A DNA stretch of 64,000 bases, taken from Pseudomonadota bacterium. GTDB lineage: Bacteria > Pseudomonadota > Gammaproteobacteria > Burkholderiales > Burkholderiaceae_C. The stretch covers positions 43,592 through 107,591 of the forward strand of contig JAKBBP010000005.1 in the NCBI GenBank assembly GCA_021808445.1. The letters run 5' to 3'. The first letter of the stretch is position 1; each line of letters begins with the position of its first letter. The position numbers and the translations under genes were made by a program. The notes beneath the pieces were generated by a model. It had not been told where the DNA came from. It did not search any database and saw nothing but the letters and a program-made list of their open reading frames with translations. Positions 28,867-37,583 of this stretch are shown here, piece after piece.

Positions 28867-30825
28867 ATGAGCACCCTTGCCTTTCCTCCAGACCGCCGCC
28901 ACGACCTCGCCTGCCTGGGCCGGCTGGCCGTGGACCTGTATAGCGAGCAGTTCGGCGCCCCGCTGGAAGGGGCGCGCAGCATGGCCATGTACCTGGGCGG
29001 GAGCTCGGCCAACGTCGCCTTCGGGGTGGCGCGATTGGGCCTGCGCAGCGCCATGATCTCGCGCGTGGGCGACGAGCAGATGGGCCGATTCCTGCTGGGC
29101 GCGCTGGAGCGCGAGGGCTGCGACGTCAGCCAGGTGCAGGTGGATCCGCGGCGCCTGACCGCCCTGGTGCTTCTGGGCCTGAAGGACCGCGACACCTTTC
29201 CGCTGCTGTTCGTGCGCGAGAACTGCGCCGACATGGCCATCGACGCGGCCGCGATTTCCGAGGCCTTCATCGCGCAGTGCCGCGCGCTGGCCATCACCGG
29301 CACCCATCTGTCCACCGACACCACGCGCGCGGCCGCGTCCACGGCGCTGCGCCATGCGGGCGCGCATGGGGTGGTGCGGGTGCTGGACATCGACTATCGC
29401 CCCGTGCTGTGGGGCCTGACCCGCCCGGGCGCCGGCGAGAACCGCTACGTGCCCGACGAGCGGGTGAGCGCGCGCCTGCAGGAAATGCTCGGCAGCTTTG
29501 AGCTGATCGTGGGCACCGAGGAGGAATTCATGATCGCCGGCGGCGTGGCGGGCGACCTGCTCGCAAGCCTGCAACGCGTGCGAGCCGTCACGCCTGCCGT
29601 GCTGGTGCTCAAGCGCGGCCCGCTGGGCTGCTGCGTGATCGAGGGCGAGGTGCCGGCGGACCTCGCCGCCCTGCCCGCGCACGCCGCCGAGCGCGTTCGG
29701 GTGCGCAACGTGCTCGGCGCCGGCGACGCCTTTCTCGCCGGACTGCTCAGCAGCCTGCTGCGCGGAGAGGACTGGGCCCAGGCGGCGCGCGTGGCCAATG
29801 CCTGCGGAGCCATCGTCGTGTCGCGCCACGCCTGCTCGGCGGCGATGCCCACGCCGGCCGAATTGCAGCACTGGTTCGCCAGCCCCCATCACCTGGACGT
29901 GGACGGCGACGACGAGCTCGCGCACCTGCATCGGGTCAGCGTGGCCCGCCCGCGCTGGGAGGAACTGCACGTGATGGCGTTCGACCATCGCAGTCAGTTC
30001 CTGGATCTGGCGCGCGAGGCCGGAGCCGACGAGGCGCGGATTCCGGCGCTCAAGCAACTGCTGCTGGGTGCGGCGCAGCAGGTGGAATCCCGCTGCGGCC
30101 TGCAGGGTCGCATCGGCGTACTCATCGATGGCGGCGACTATGGCGCCGACGCGCTGGCCCACGCCACGGGGCGTGGCTGGTGGGTGGGACGTCCCGTGGA
30201 ACTTCCGGGCTCGCGCCCTCTGCGCTTCGACGGCACCGCGTCCATCGGGAGCGCAATGGTCTCCTGGCCCGCCGAGCAGGTCGTGAAGTGCCTCGTGCAC
30301 TACCACCCCGACGATCCCGTCGGGCTGCGCCTGGAACAGGAGGATCGGCTGCTGGAACTCTGGGAGGCCACGCGTGCGCTGGGCAACGAGTTGCTGCTGG
30401 AGATCATTCCCCCGCGCGAGATGTGTCCGCCGGGCACCGAGGACCAGGCCGTGCTGCGTGCCGTGCAGCGTCTGTACAACCTGGGCATCCGGCCGGAGTG
30501 GTGGAAGCTGGCGCCCATGCGCGCGGCCGGCTGGCAGGCCCTGGGGCGCCTGCTGGCGCAGCGCGACCCCTATTGCCGCGGCGCGGTGATCCTGGGCCTC
30601 AACCAGCCGCTGGCGGAGCTGGCGGCCAGTTTCGCCGACGCGCGCGACCCGGTGGTCAAGGGCTTCATGGTCGGGCGTACGCTATGGGCTCGCGAATCCC
30701 TGCTGTGGCTGCGGGGCGAGCTCGATGACACCGCGCTGGTGACCGCGGTGGCGAACAATTTCGTCGCGCTGGTCGAGGCATGGGCCGCGCGGCGCGGCGG
30801 CGCGCAGGGCGCGCCGCGAGCCTGA
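28867..30825 (+). CDS. iolC: 5-dehydro-2-deoxygluconokinase fused to DUF2090 aldolase-like domain
   Basis: 652 residues. About 1-330 is a PfkB sugar kinase: GRLAVDLYSEQ, GGSSANVAFGVARLG, LDIDYRPVLW and the catalytic NVLGAGDAFLAGLL near 285. From about 340 the DUF2090 domain (VMAFDHRSQFLDL, KCLVHYHPDD, LLEIIPPRE, WWKLAP, KGFMVGRTLW) has TIM-barrel aldolase features. The N-part phosphorylates 5-keto-2-deoxygluconate; the C-part probably does the IolJ cleavage to DHAP and malonate semialdehyde, since no separate iolJ is visible. ATG 28867 (MSTLAFPP) is preferred over 28813, though neither has a strong ribosome site. Confidence 0.9.
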   Translation: MSTLAFPPDRRHDLACLGRLAVDLYSEQFGAPLEGARSMAMYLGGSSANVAFGVARLGLRSAMISRVGDEQMGRFLLGALEREGCDVSQVQVDPRRLTALVLLGLKDRDTFPLLFVRENCADMAIDAAAISEAFIAQCRALAITGTHLSTDTTRAAASTALRHAGAHGVVRVLDIDYRPVLWGLTRPGAGENRYVPDERVSARLQEMLGSFELIVGTEEEFMIAGGVAGDLLASLQRVRAVTPAVLVLKRGPLGCCVIEGEVPADLAALPAHAAERVRVRNVLGAGDAFLAGLLSSLLRGEDWAQAARVANACGAIVVSRHACSAAMPTPAELQHWFASPHHLDVDGDDELAHLHRVSVARPRWEELHVMAFDHRSQFLDLAREAGADEARIPALKQLLLGAAQQVESRCGLQGRIGVLIDGGDYGADALAHATGRGWWVGRPVELPGSRPLRFDGTASIGSAMVSWPAEQVVKCLVHYHPDDPVGLRLEQEDRLLELWEATRALGNELLLEIIPPREMCPPGTEDQAVLRAVQRLYNLGIRPEWWKLAPMRAAGWQALGRLLAQRDPYCRGAVILGLNQPLAELAASFADARDPVVKGFMVGRTLWARESLLWLRGELDDTALVTAVANNFVALVEAWAARRGGAQGAPRA

Positions 30826-30838
30826 CACGGAGATCCCC

Positions 30839-32695
30839 ATGAGCTATGTACGCATGACCATGGCGCAGGCGCTGGTGCGCCACCTGGCCGCGTTGCGGGT
30901 GGAGACGGCGGACGGCCGCCTGCAACCCTATTGCGCGGGCGTGTTCGCCATCTTCGGGCACGGCAATGTCTGCGGCCTGGGCGAGGCGCTTTGGGAAGAG
31001 CGCACCGCGCTGCCGACCCTGCGCGCGCACAACGAACAAGCCATGGCGCACGCGGCGATCGCCTTCGCCAAGGCCAGCATGCGCCAGCGCATCATGGCGG
31101 TGACGACTTCCATCGGCCCCGGGGCCACGAATCTGGCCACGGCCGCCGCGCTGGCCCACGTGAACCGCCTGCCCGTGCTGCTCCTGCCGGGCGACACCTT
31201 CGCGTCGCGCAGGCCCGACCCGGTGCTGCAGCAGCTGGAGAGTTTCCATGCCGGCGACCTCAGCGTGAACGACTGTCTGCGCCCGCTCACGCGCTACTTC
31301 GATCGAATCACCCGCCCCGAGCAGATCCTCGTGGCCCTGCCCCAGGCGATTGGCGCCATGATCGACCCGGCCAGCTGCGGCCCCGCATGCCTGGCGCTGT
31401 GCCAGGACGTGCAGGCCCAGGCCTTCGACTGCCCGGAGAGCTTCCTGCATCCGGCGCCCATCCGCCTGCGGCGCCCTCCTGCGGAGGCCGGCGAGCTCGA
31501 ACGCGCCACGCGCCTGCTGCGCCGCGCCGAGCGCCCGCTGATCATCGCCGGGGGAGGCGTGCTGTACAGCCAGGCGGGAGACAGCCTGCGCGCCTTCGCC
31601 GAGTCCCATGGCATCCCCGTGGCCGAGACCCACGGCGGCAAGAGCTCGCTGCCCTGGGACCACCCGCTCAACGTCGGCGCCATCGGCGTGGATGGCGGGC
31701 CCTCGGCCAACGCGCTGGCCGAGGAGGCCGATCTGGTCTTCGCCGTGGGCACGCGCCTGCAGGATTTCACCACCGGCTCGCACGCCCTGTACCCGGGGGC
31801 CGAATTGCTGGGCCTGAACGTGCAGCCCTTCGATGCCGCCAAGTGGCATGGCCACAGCCTGGTGGCCGACGCACGCACCGCCCTCGAGCAACTCGAGCCC
31901 GGACTGCAGGGCTGGAGCGCGGACCCGGAATGGTCCCGTCGTGCCCAGGACCTGGCGGCGGACTGGGTGCGCCGGGTCGACGAACTGACGACTGCACGCC
32001 TGGTCGGCACCCTGCCCTACGACGCGGAAGTCATTGGCGGGGTGCGTGACTCGGCCCCCGACAGCCCCGCCGGCGACGTGGTGGTGTGCGCCGCCGGCAC
32101 GCTGCCGGCCGAGCTGCACAAGCTCTGGCGCGCCTCCCAGCCCGGCAATTACCACGTCGAATACGGCTACTCCTGCATGGGCTACGAGATCGCCGGGGGC
32201 CTGGGCGTCAAGCTGGCGCGCCCCGAGCAGGAGGTGGTGGTGATGGTCGGCGACGGCTCCTACCTGATGCTCAATTCCGAGCTGGCGACCTCGGTGATGC
32301 TGGGGCGCAAGCTGATCGTGGTGGTGCTGGACAACCGCGGTTTCGGATGCATCGAACGCCTGCAGGGCAGTTGCGGCTACCCCAGTTTCAACAACCTGCT
32401 CGACGCCTGCGTTCCCGACGGCGGCAGCCCCGTGCGCATCGATCTGGCCATGCACGCGCGCAGCCTGGGCGCGGACGCCGTGCACGTGCGCAATCTGGAC
32501 GAATTCAGCGCGGCCATGCGCGAGGCGCGCAAGCGGGAACGCAGCCAGGTCATCGTCATCGACACCACGCATACGCGGGTGACGGCCGACGGTGGCTGCT
32601 GGTGGGACGTGGCGATGCCCGAGGTGTCCTCCAGCGCCGAGGTGCAGCAGGCGCACGCCCGCTACGAACTGGCGCGGCAGATGCAATGCCCCTGA
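30839..32695 (+). CDS. iolD: 3D-(3,5/4)-trihydroxycyclohexane-1,2-dione acylhydrolase
   Basis: 618 residues, thiamine-diphosphate enzyme of the acetolactate-synthase fold. The TPP-activating Glu is in LRAHNEQAMAHAA near 65; VVMVGDGSYLMLNSE near 470 is the GDG...N Mg-TPP motif. It opens the diketone ring to 5-deoxyglucuronate. A GGAG box lies close to the ATG, 13 nt after iolC, and the genes are evidently one operon. Confidence 0.92.
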   Translation: MSYVRMTMAQALVRHLAALRVETADGRLQPYCAGVFAIFGHGNVCGLGEALWEERTALPTLRAHNEQAMAHAAIAFAKASMRQRIMAVTTSIGPGATNLATAAALAHVNRLPVLLLPGDTFASRRPDPVLQQLESFHAGDLSVNDCLRPLTRYFDRITRPEQILVALPQAIGAMIDPASCGPACLALCQDVQAQAFDCPESFLHPAPIRLRRPPAEAGELERATRLLRRAERPLIIAGGGVLYSQAGDSLRAFAESHGIPVAETHGGKSSLPWDHPLNVGAIGVDGGPSANALAEEADLVFAVGTRLQDFTTGSHALYPGAELLGLNVQPFDAAKWHGHSLVADARTALEQLEPGLQGWSADPEWSRRAQDLAADWVRRVDELTTARLVGTLPYDAEVIGGVRDSAPDSPAGDVVVCAAGTLPAELHKLWRASQPGNYHVEYGYSCMGYEIAGGLGVKLARPEQEVVVMVGDGSYLMLNSELATSVMLGRKLIVVVLDNRGFGCIERLQGSCGYPSFNNLLDACVPDGGSPVRIDLAMHARSLGADAVHVRNLDEFSAAMREARKRERSQVIVIDTTHTRVTADGGCWWDVAMPEVSSSAEVQQAHARYELARQMQCP

Positions 32696-32750
32696 GCGGC
32701 AGCCGCGCGCCGGCCCGCCCGCTCCCCTTCCTCCCCCCACTCCTGGCACC

Positions 32751-33686
32751 ATGACCTGGAACGTACGCATCGGCATCAACCCCATCGGCTGGATGAACGA
32801 CGACCTGCCCTCGCTGGGCGGCGACACGGAACTCGACACCGCCCTGTCCGAAGGACGGGCCATCGGCTACGTCGGCTTCGAACTCGGAAACAAGTTCCCC
32901 TCCGACCCGGCCGAACTCAAGGCGCGGCTGGATCGTTTCGGGCTGGCCTGCGTGTCCGGCTGGTACTCGGGCTTCCTGGCCGAGGGCCTGGACGCCCCGG
33001 ACGGCGACGCGGCCATCGCACGCGAGGTGCAGCGCTGCGTCCCCCACATGCGCAAGCTGCGCCACAACGGTTGCGATGTCGTGGTGTACGGCGAGTGCGC
33101 GGGGACGGTGCAGGGGCTCCTGGACACCCCCGTGTCTCGCCGCCCGGTGCTGCGTGGCGAGCGTGCCTGGATCGAGTACGCGCGGCGCCTGGACGCCTTC
33201 GGGCAGCACCTGCTGGAGGCCTACGGGCTGCGCCTGGCCTACCACCATCACATGGGCGCCTGCGTGGAATCCCCGCAGGACGTGGACCGCTTGATGGAGC
33301 TCACCGATCCACGCAAGGTGTTCCTGCTGTTCGACACCGGGCACGCCTACTTCGGCGGGGCCGGGCAGCCCGTGGAACTGCTGCGCAGGCATGTGCGCAG
33401 GGTGGCCCACGTGCATTGCAAGGACGTACGCCCGCAGGTCATCGCCAAGGCGCGCAACGAGTCCTGGAGCTTTCTGCGCGGCGTGTTGGCCGGCGTGTTC
33501 ACGGTGCCCGGAGACGGTGCCCTCGACTTCGGCGGCATGCTTCGCTGCCTGCGCGAAGCCGGCTATGCGGGCTGGCTGGTGGTGGAGGCCGAACAGGACC
33601 CGGCCGTCGCGCCCAGCGAGCCCTTCGCGCGCAAGGGTTTCGAGACCCTGCGCGGCCTCGTCGACACCCTGGGAGCAGGAGTCTGA
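32751..33686 (+). CDS. iolE: Inosose dehydratase
   Basis: 311 residues, TIM-barrel of the xylose-isomerase-like family. Metal-site and substrate segments are visible in VRIGINPIGWMNDD, YHHHMGACVES, LLFDTGHAYFGG, HVHCKDVR and the Glu near the end (WLVVEAEQDP). It removes water from scyllo-inosose. Starts 55 nt after iolD. Confidence 0.92.
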   Translation: MTWNVRIGINPIGWMNDDLPSLGGDTELDTALSEGRAIGYVGFELGNKFPSDPAELKARLDRFGLACVSGWYSGFLAEGLDAPDGDAAIAREVQRCVPHMRKLRHNGCDVVVYGECAGTVQGLLDTPVSRRPVLRGERAWIEYARRLDAFGQHLLEAYGLRLAYHHHMGACVESPQDVDRLMELTDPRKVFLLFDTGHAYFGGAGQPVELLRRHVRRVAHVHCKDVRPQVIAKARNESWSFLRGVLAGVFTVPGDGALDFGGMLRCLREAGYAGWLVVEAEQDPAVAPSEPFARKGFETLRGLVDTLGAGV

Positions 33687-33688
33687 GC

Positions 33689-34501
33689 ATGGTCAGTCCC
33701 CTTCTGGTCAAGGCCGCCCCCAGCGGGCGCGACATCGTCAGCGTGACCCCCGAGAGCGCCGGCTGGCAGTACGTGGGATTCCAGGCCATCCGCCTGCAGG
33801 CGGGAGAGTCGCACGCCCTGTCCACCGGCCAGCGGGAGCTGTGCCTGGTGGTGCTCACCGGCTGCGTGGACGTGGAGGTGGACGGGCAGCGCCACGCGGG
33901 ACTGGGGCTTCGCGACAGCGTGTTCGAGCCCGTCGCTCCCGCCGCCCTCTACGTGCCTCCGGGACGCACGCTGCGCGTGCACGCGCAGCGCGACGCCGAG
34001 GTGGCGCTGTGCAGCGCCCCCGGCGACGGGCAGGAGCGCCCGGTGCGACGGATCGACCCCGGCTCGATGCGCGCCAGCACCCGCGGCCAGGGCACGAACC
34101 TGCGCCATGTGCGCGACATCCTGCCCCACGACGATCCCGGCGCCGCGCACCTGCTGGTGGTGGAGGTCATCACGCCGGCCAGCCACTCCTCGAGCTACCC
34201 GCCGCACAAGCACGACGACGAACGCCCGCCGCTGGAGACAAGGCTGGAGGAGACCTACTACCACCGCCTCGATCCGCCGCAGGGCTTCGCCTTCCAGCGG
34301 GTGTACACGGATGACCGCAGCCTCGACGAGGCCTGCGCGGTGGAAAACCACGACGTGGTGCTGGTGCCCCGGGGCTACCACCCGGTGGTCGCGCCGCACG
34401 GCTACCAGTTGTACTACCTGAACGTCATGGCCGGCCCGAATCGCCTGTGGGTGTTCCGCAACGATCCGGCGCACGAGTGGATGCTGCAAGCCCCGCGCTG
34501 A
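33689..34501 (+). CDS. iolB: 5-deoxy-glucuronate isomerase
   Basis: 270 residues, double cupin. The metal-binding His cluster reads SYPPHKHDDE near 170, with LEETYYHRLDP and the later VLVPRGYHPVVAPHG. It converts 5-deoxyglucuronate to 5-keto-2-deoxygluconate, the substrate of IolC. A purine-rich GGAGCAGGAG lies upstream and the ATG is 2 nt after iolE. Last gene of the plus-strand inositol operon; iolA, needed for malonate semialdehyde, is not here. Confidence 0.92.
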   Translation: MVSPLLVKAAPSGRDIVSVTPESAGWQYVGFQAIRLQAGESHALSTGQRELCLVVLTGCVDVEVDGQRHAGLGLRDSVFEPVAPAALYVPPGRTLRVHAQRDAEVALCSAPGDGQERPVRRIDPGSMRASTRGQGTNLRHVRDILPHDDPGAAHLLVVEVITPASHSSSYPPHKHDDERPPLETRLEETYYHRLDPPQGFAFQRVYTDDRSLDEACAVENHDVVLVPRGYHPVVAPHGYQLYYLNVMAGPNRLWVFRNDPAHEWMLQAPR

Positions 34502-34528
34502 AAGCCCCGCGCCGAAAGCCGCCAGCCG

Positions 34529-35551
34529 TCAGGCGCTCTCCCGGATGACCAGCTCGAAGCCCAGGTCGATGCTGGGCTGCTCGACCGGCTCGCCCCGCAT
34601 CAGCGCAAGCATCATGTCGGCGGCCGCCAGACCCATCTCGCGACGCCGCGTGCGCACCGTGGTCAGCGGCGGCGGCATCTGCGGGCTGCCCGGCAGATCG
34701 TTGAAGCCGGCCACCGCCACACGCGCGGGCACCGCGACCCCCAGCTGCAGGGCCTTGAGCAGCGCTCCCTGGGCCAGGTCGTCGTTGCAGAAAAAAATGG
34801 CGTCGAGCCCGGGGTGGCGGGCCAGCGCCTGTTCCAGAAGCAGACCCCCGAGCTCGATGGACGAGGGGGCCGGGCTGAGCAGCTCCAGCCCTGGGTCGTA
34901 CAGCCCCGCCGCGCGCAGGGCCTGGCGGTAACCCTCGGCGCGCTGCAGCACCCGCGGGTCGAGCTGCGCGGCGACGTAGGCGATGCGCCGGCGCCCGCTG
35001 CGCAGCAGGTGCTCGGTGAGTGCACGGGCCGCCGCCGCCTGGGAGAAGCCCACGCTGTGGATGCCGGGCGCGGTGGTCACCTCCATCAGGTGCACCGTGG
35101 GCACCCCGCTGTCCTGGATCAGGCGGCGCGCGGTCTCGGTGCGGTCGAAGCCCGTGACCAGCAGCCCGGCCGGACGGTGGGGCAGAAAACTGCGCAGCAG
35201 CTGCTCCTCCTCGGCCGCGTCGTAGTGGGTGACACCGATCAGGGTCTGGAACCCGGCCGGCAGCAAGGTGCGCTGCACGGCGTCGAGCAGGTCCACGAAC
35301 AAGGTGTTGGACAACAGCGGAATGAGCACCGCGACCTGCGCACTGCGGCTGGAGGCCAGCGCGCGCGCGGCAGGATCGGGCACGTAGCCCAGTCTCTGGG
35401 CCGCGGCCAGGGTGCGCTCGACCAGGTCGGCATGCACGCCCCGGGTGCCCCGCAGCGCCCTGGACGCGGTGATGGGACTGACACCGGCCTCGCGGGCGAC
35501 GTCCTGCAGGGTGGCCCGGCCACTGGCGCGGGAGGAACGGGAAGAACTCAT
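34529..35551 (-). CDS. LacI-family regulator of gluconate use (GntR-like)
   Basis: 340 residues from the ATG at 35551 (MSSSRSSRASG). HTH TLQDVAREAGVSPITASRAL is at about 14-33, the hinge YVPDPAARALASSRS near 60, and the ligand domain follows (VAVLIPLLSNTLF, IFFCNDDLAQGALL). Divergent from gluconokinase, with two inverted copies of a LacI-type operator in the 148-bp gap. Effector presumably gluconate or 6-phosphogluconate, by analogy with E. coli GntR. Confidence 0.9.
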   Translation of the reverse strand: MSSSRSSRASGRATLQDVAREAGVSPITASRALRGTRGVHADLVERTLAAAQRLGYVPDPAARALASSRSAQVAVLIPLLSNTLFVDLLDAVQRTLLPAGFQTLIGVTHYDAAEEEQLLRSFLPHRPAGLLVTGFDRTETARRLIQDSGVPTVHLMEVTTAPGIHSVGFSQAAAARALTEHLLRSGRRRIAYVAAQLDPRVLQRAEGYRQALRAAGLYDPGLELLSPAPSSIELGGLLLEQALARHPGLDAIFFCNDDLAQGALLKALQLGVAVPARVAVAGFNDLPGSPQMPPPLTTVRTRRREMGLAAADMMLALMRGEPVEQPSIDLGFELVIRESA

Positions 35552-35592
35552 GATGCCGATAACCCTAATACAAATCAGGGGAGCACGGCGTA

Positions 35593-35606
35593 GGATAGCG
35601 CTGTCC
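35593..35606. promoter_or_regulatory. LacI-type operator near the gntR-like gene
   Basis: GGATAGCGCTGTCC, a palindrome with a single mismatched pair and central CpG. Lies 42 bp upstream of the regulator start. Its reverse complement recurs at 35685-35698. Confidence 0.7.
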
Positions 35607-35684
35607 AACGGGTTTCAAGACTCACCCCGTGGAAAGTCCCCATCCTTCTTCATCGAATCGCCCGCGTCATCGTTCGTCCGGGCC

Positions 35685-35698
35685 TGACAGCGCTATCC
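35685..35698. promoter_or_regulatory. LacI-type operator abutting the gluconokinase start
   Basis: TGACAGCGCTATCC shares 13 consecutive bases with the reverse complement of the operator at 35593-35606 and ends one base before the gluconokinase ATG, where a ribosome-binding site would normally be. Centres are 92 bp apart. Confidence 0.7.
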
Positions 35699-35699
35699 A

Positions 35700-36203
35700 A
35701 TGTCCATCAAGCTGATCGTCATGGGGGTTGCCGGTTGCGGCAAGTCCAGCCTGGGCGCCGCGCTGGCAGACGCGCTCCAGGTATCCCTGGTCGAGGGCGA
35801 TGATTTCCACAGCCCGGCCAGCAAGGAGAAGATGGGACGCGGCGTGGCCCTGGACGACGCCGACCGCGCCAGCTGGCTGGACAGGCTGGGCGAGGAACTG
35901 CGCCGGCATGCGCAGGGCGCCGTGCTGACCTGTTCGGCCCTCAAGCGCGCCTATCGAGAGCGCCTGCGCCAGGCCGAGCCGCGGGTGCGCTTCGTGTACC
36001 TGCGCATCGATGCCGAGCTGGCCTACCAGCGGGTCAGCGCGCGCCAGGGCGGGCACTTCTTCCGGCCCAGCCTGGTGGCCAGTCAATTCGCCACGCTGGA
36101 GTCGCCCGAGGGCGAGGCCGGCGTGTTCACCGTGGACGCGGTCCTCGGCACGCCCGAACAGGCGCGTGCCGTGATGGACTGGATCGCGTCCGAATCGCCC
36201 TAG
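35700..36203 (+). CDS. gntK: Gluconokinase
   Basis: 167 residues, standard length. P-loop GVAGCGKSSLG at about 9-19; then EGDDFHSPASKEKMGRGVAL and LTCSALKRAYRERLR, all hallmark GntK segments. It phosphorylates D-gluconate to 6-phosphogluconate. The ATG has no Shine-Dalgarno sequence; an operator sits there instead, so the mRNA may be leaderless or translated weakly until derepressed. Followed 44 nt later by the MFS gene. Confidence 0.92.
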   Translation: MSIKLIVMGVAGCGKSSLGAALADALQVSLVEGDDFHSPASKEKMGRGVALDDADRASWLDRLGEELRRHAQGAVLTCSALKRAYRERLRQAEPRVRFVYLRIDAELAYQRVSARQGGHFFRPSLVASQFATLESPEGEAGVFTVDAVLGTPEQARAVMDWIASESP

Positions 36204-36247
36204 CGGCCGCAGACCGGCAGGGCTCCGCCCCTCCCAGGAGACATCCC

Positions 36248-37543
36248 ATGAGCACTCCACCCAACAGCAGGCTGCCCAGGCGGCGCTGGATGATCGGCGC
36301 CCTGCTCGGCGTCGGCATCCTGATCAACTACCTCGACCGCATCAGCCTGTCGGTGGCGGCACCGCAGTTGCGAACGGAGTTCCATCTCTCGCCGGCCGAG
36401 GTCGGCCTGTTCCTCAGTGCCTTTTTCTGGTCCTACTCCCTGCTGCAGGTGCCCGCGGGCATACTGCTGGACCGCCTCGGACCCAAGCCCATCGGGCGCT
36501 GGGGCGCGCTGCTGTGGAGCGCGGCTTCGCTGCTCACCGCCGTGGCCGGCGGCTTCGGAGGAATCTTCGCGGCGCGGGTGCTGCTGGGCGTGGCCGAGGC
36601 GCCGGCCTTCCCGGCCTGCGCCAAGGCCACCGGCTACTGGTTCCCGCGTCGCGAGCGCGCGCTGGCCACGGCCTTGTTCGACGCCGCGGCCAAGTTCTCC
36701 AACGTGATCGGCGTGCCGCTGGTGGCCTGGGTGGTGGTGGCCTTCGGCTGGCGCTGGGGTTTCGGCGTGACCGCCGCGCTCAGCTTCGCGTATTTCGCCG
36801 CCTACTGGGCGCTGTACCGCGACCCCGGCGCCGACACCCGGCTGAGCCATGCCGAACGCAAGTACATCGTCGACGGGGGCGCCACCCCCGAGGGCGCGGC
36901 ACCGAGCGGCGCCTTCAACATGTTCGGCTACGTGCTGGGCAAGGCCAAGGTGTGGGGCCTGACCATCGGCTTCGCCGCCTACGGCTATTCCTTCTACCTG
37001 TTCCTGACCTGGCTGCCCAGCTACCTGGTGCAGACCATGCACATGGACATCCTGCGCTCGGCCGAGTACACGACCATCCCCTGGCTGGTGGCCACCTGCG
37101 CCGATCTGCTGGTGGGTGGCTGGCTCATCGACCGGCTGGTGGCCAGCGGGCGCGACGAGTCCCGGGTGCGCAAGGCCGTGCTGATCTCGGGCATGGTGCT
37201 GGGCCTGGCGGTGTTCGGCGCCACCCAGACCACCAACCCGGGCTGGGCCATCACCTGGATCTCCATCGCGCTGGGCGGACTGGCCGCGGCGGCCCCGGTG
37301 GGCTGGTCGCTGCCCTCGCTGATCGCCCCCAAGGGCGGCGTGGGCACGGTGGGCGGCATCATGAATTTCGTGAACAACCTGATGGGCGCGGCCGCGCCCA
37401 TCGTCACCGGGATCATCGTCGGCAGCACCCAGTCCTTCACCAACGCCTTCACGGTGGCAGGGGTGATCCTGCTGATCGGCATCGGCGCCTTCGTGTTCCT
37501 GCTCGGACGCATCGAGCCGGTGCCGGAACCGCAGGCTCGCTGA
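36248..37543 (+). CDS. MFS transporter of the anion:cation symporter family (gluconate/sugar acid)
   Basis: 431 residues, 12 predicted helices. ACS-family marks include INYLDRISLSVAAPQL in helix 1, DRLGPKPIGRWG at loop 2-3 and GVAEAPAFPACAKATGYWFP in helix 4. This family takes up galactonate, glucarate, galactarate and related acids; pairing with gluconokinase makes gluconate the likely cargo. Good ribosome site (AGGAGA, spacing 7). Confidence 0.88.
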   Translation: MSTPPNSRLPRRRWMIGALLGVGILINYLDRISLSVAAPQLRTEFHLSPAEVGLFLSAFFWSYSLLQVPAGILLDRLGPKPIGRWGALLWSAASLLTAVAGGFGGIFAARVLLGVAEAPAFPACAKATGYWFPRRERALATALFDAAAKFSNVIGVPLVAWVVVAFGWRWGFGVTAALSFAYFAAYWALYRDPGADTRLSHAERKYIVDGGATPEGAAPSGAFNMFGYVLGKAKVWGLTIGFAAYGYSFYLFLTWLPSYLVQTMHMDILRSAEYTTIPWLVATCADLLVGGWLIDRLVASGRDESRVRKAVLISGMVLGLAVFGATQTTNPGWAITWISIALGGLAAAAPVGWSLPSLIAPKGGVGTVGGIMNFVNNLMGAAAPIVTGIIVGSTQSFTNAFTVAGVILLIGIGAFVFLLGRIEPVPEPQAR

Positions 37544-37556
37544 GCAGGCCGCGGCA

Positions 37557-37582
37557 CGCGGCGGCCCTCCCGGGCCGCCGCG
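37557..37582. terminator. Strong GC hairpin between convergent MFS and CoA-transferase genes
   Basis: CGCGGCGGCCC (37557-37567) pairs perfectly with GGGCCGCCGCG (37572-37582) around a TCCC loop, ending one base before the scoB stop codon. No U-tract in either direction, so it may stop transcription poorly or act with Rho. Confidence 0.5.
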
Positions 37583-37583
37583 C

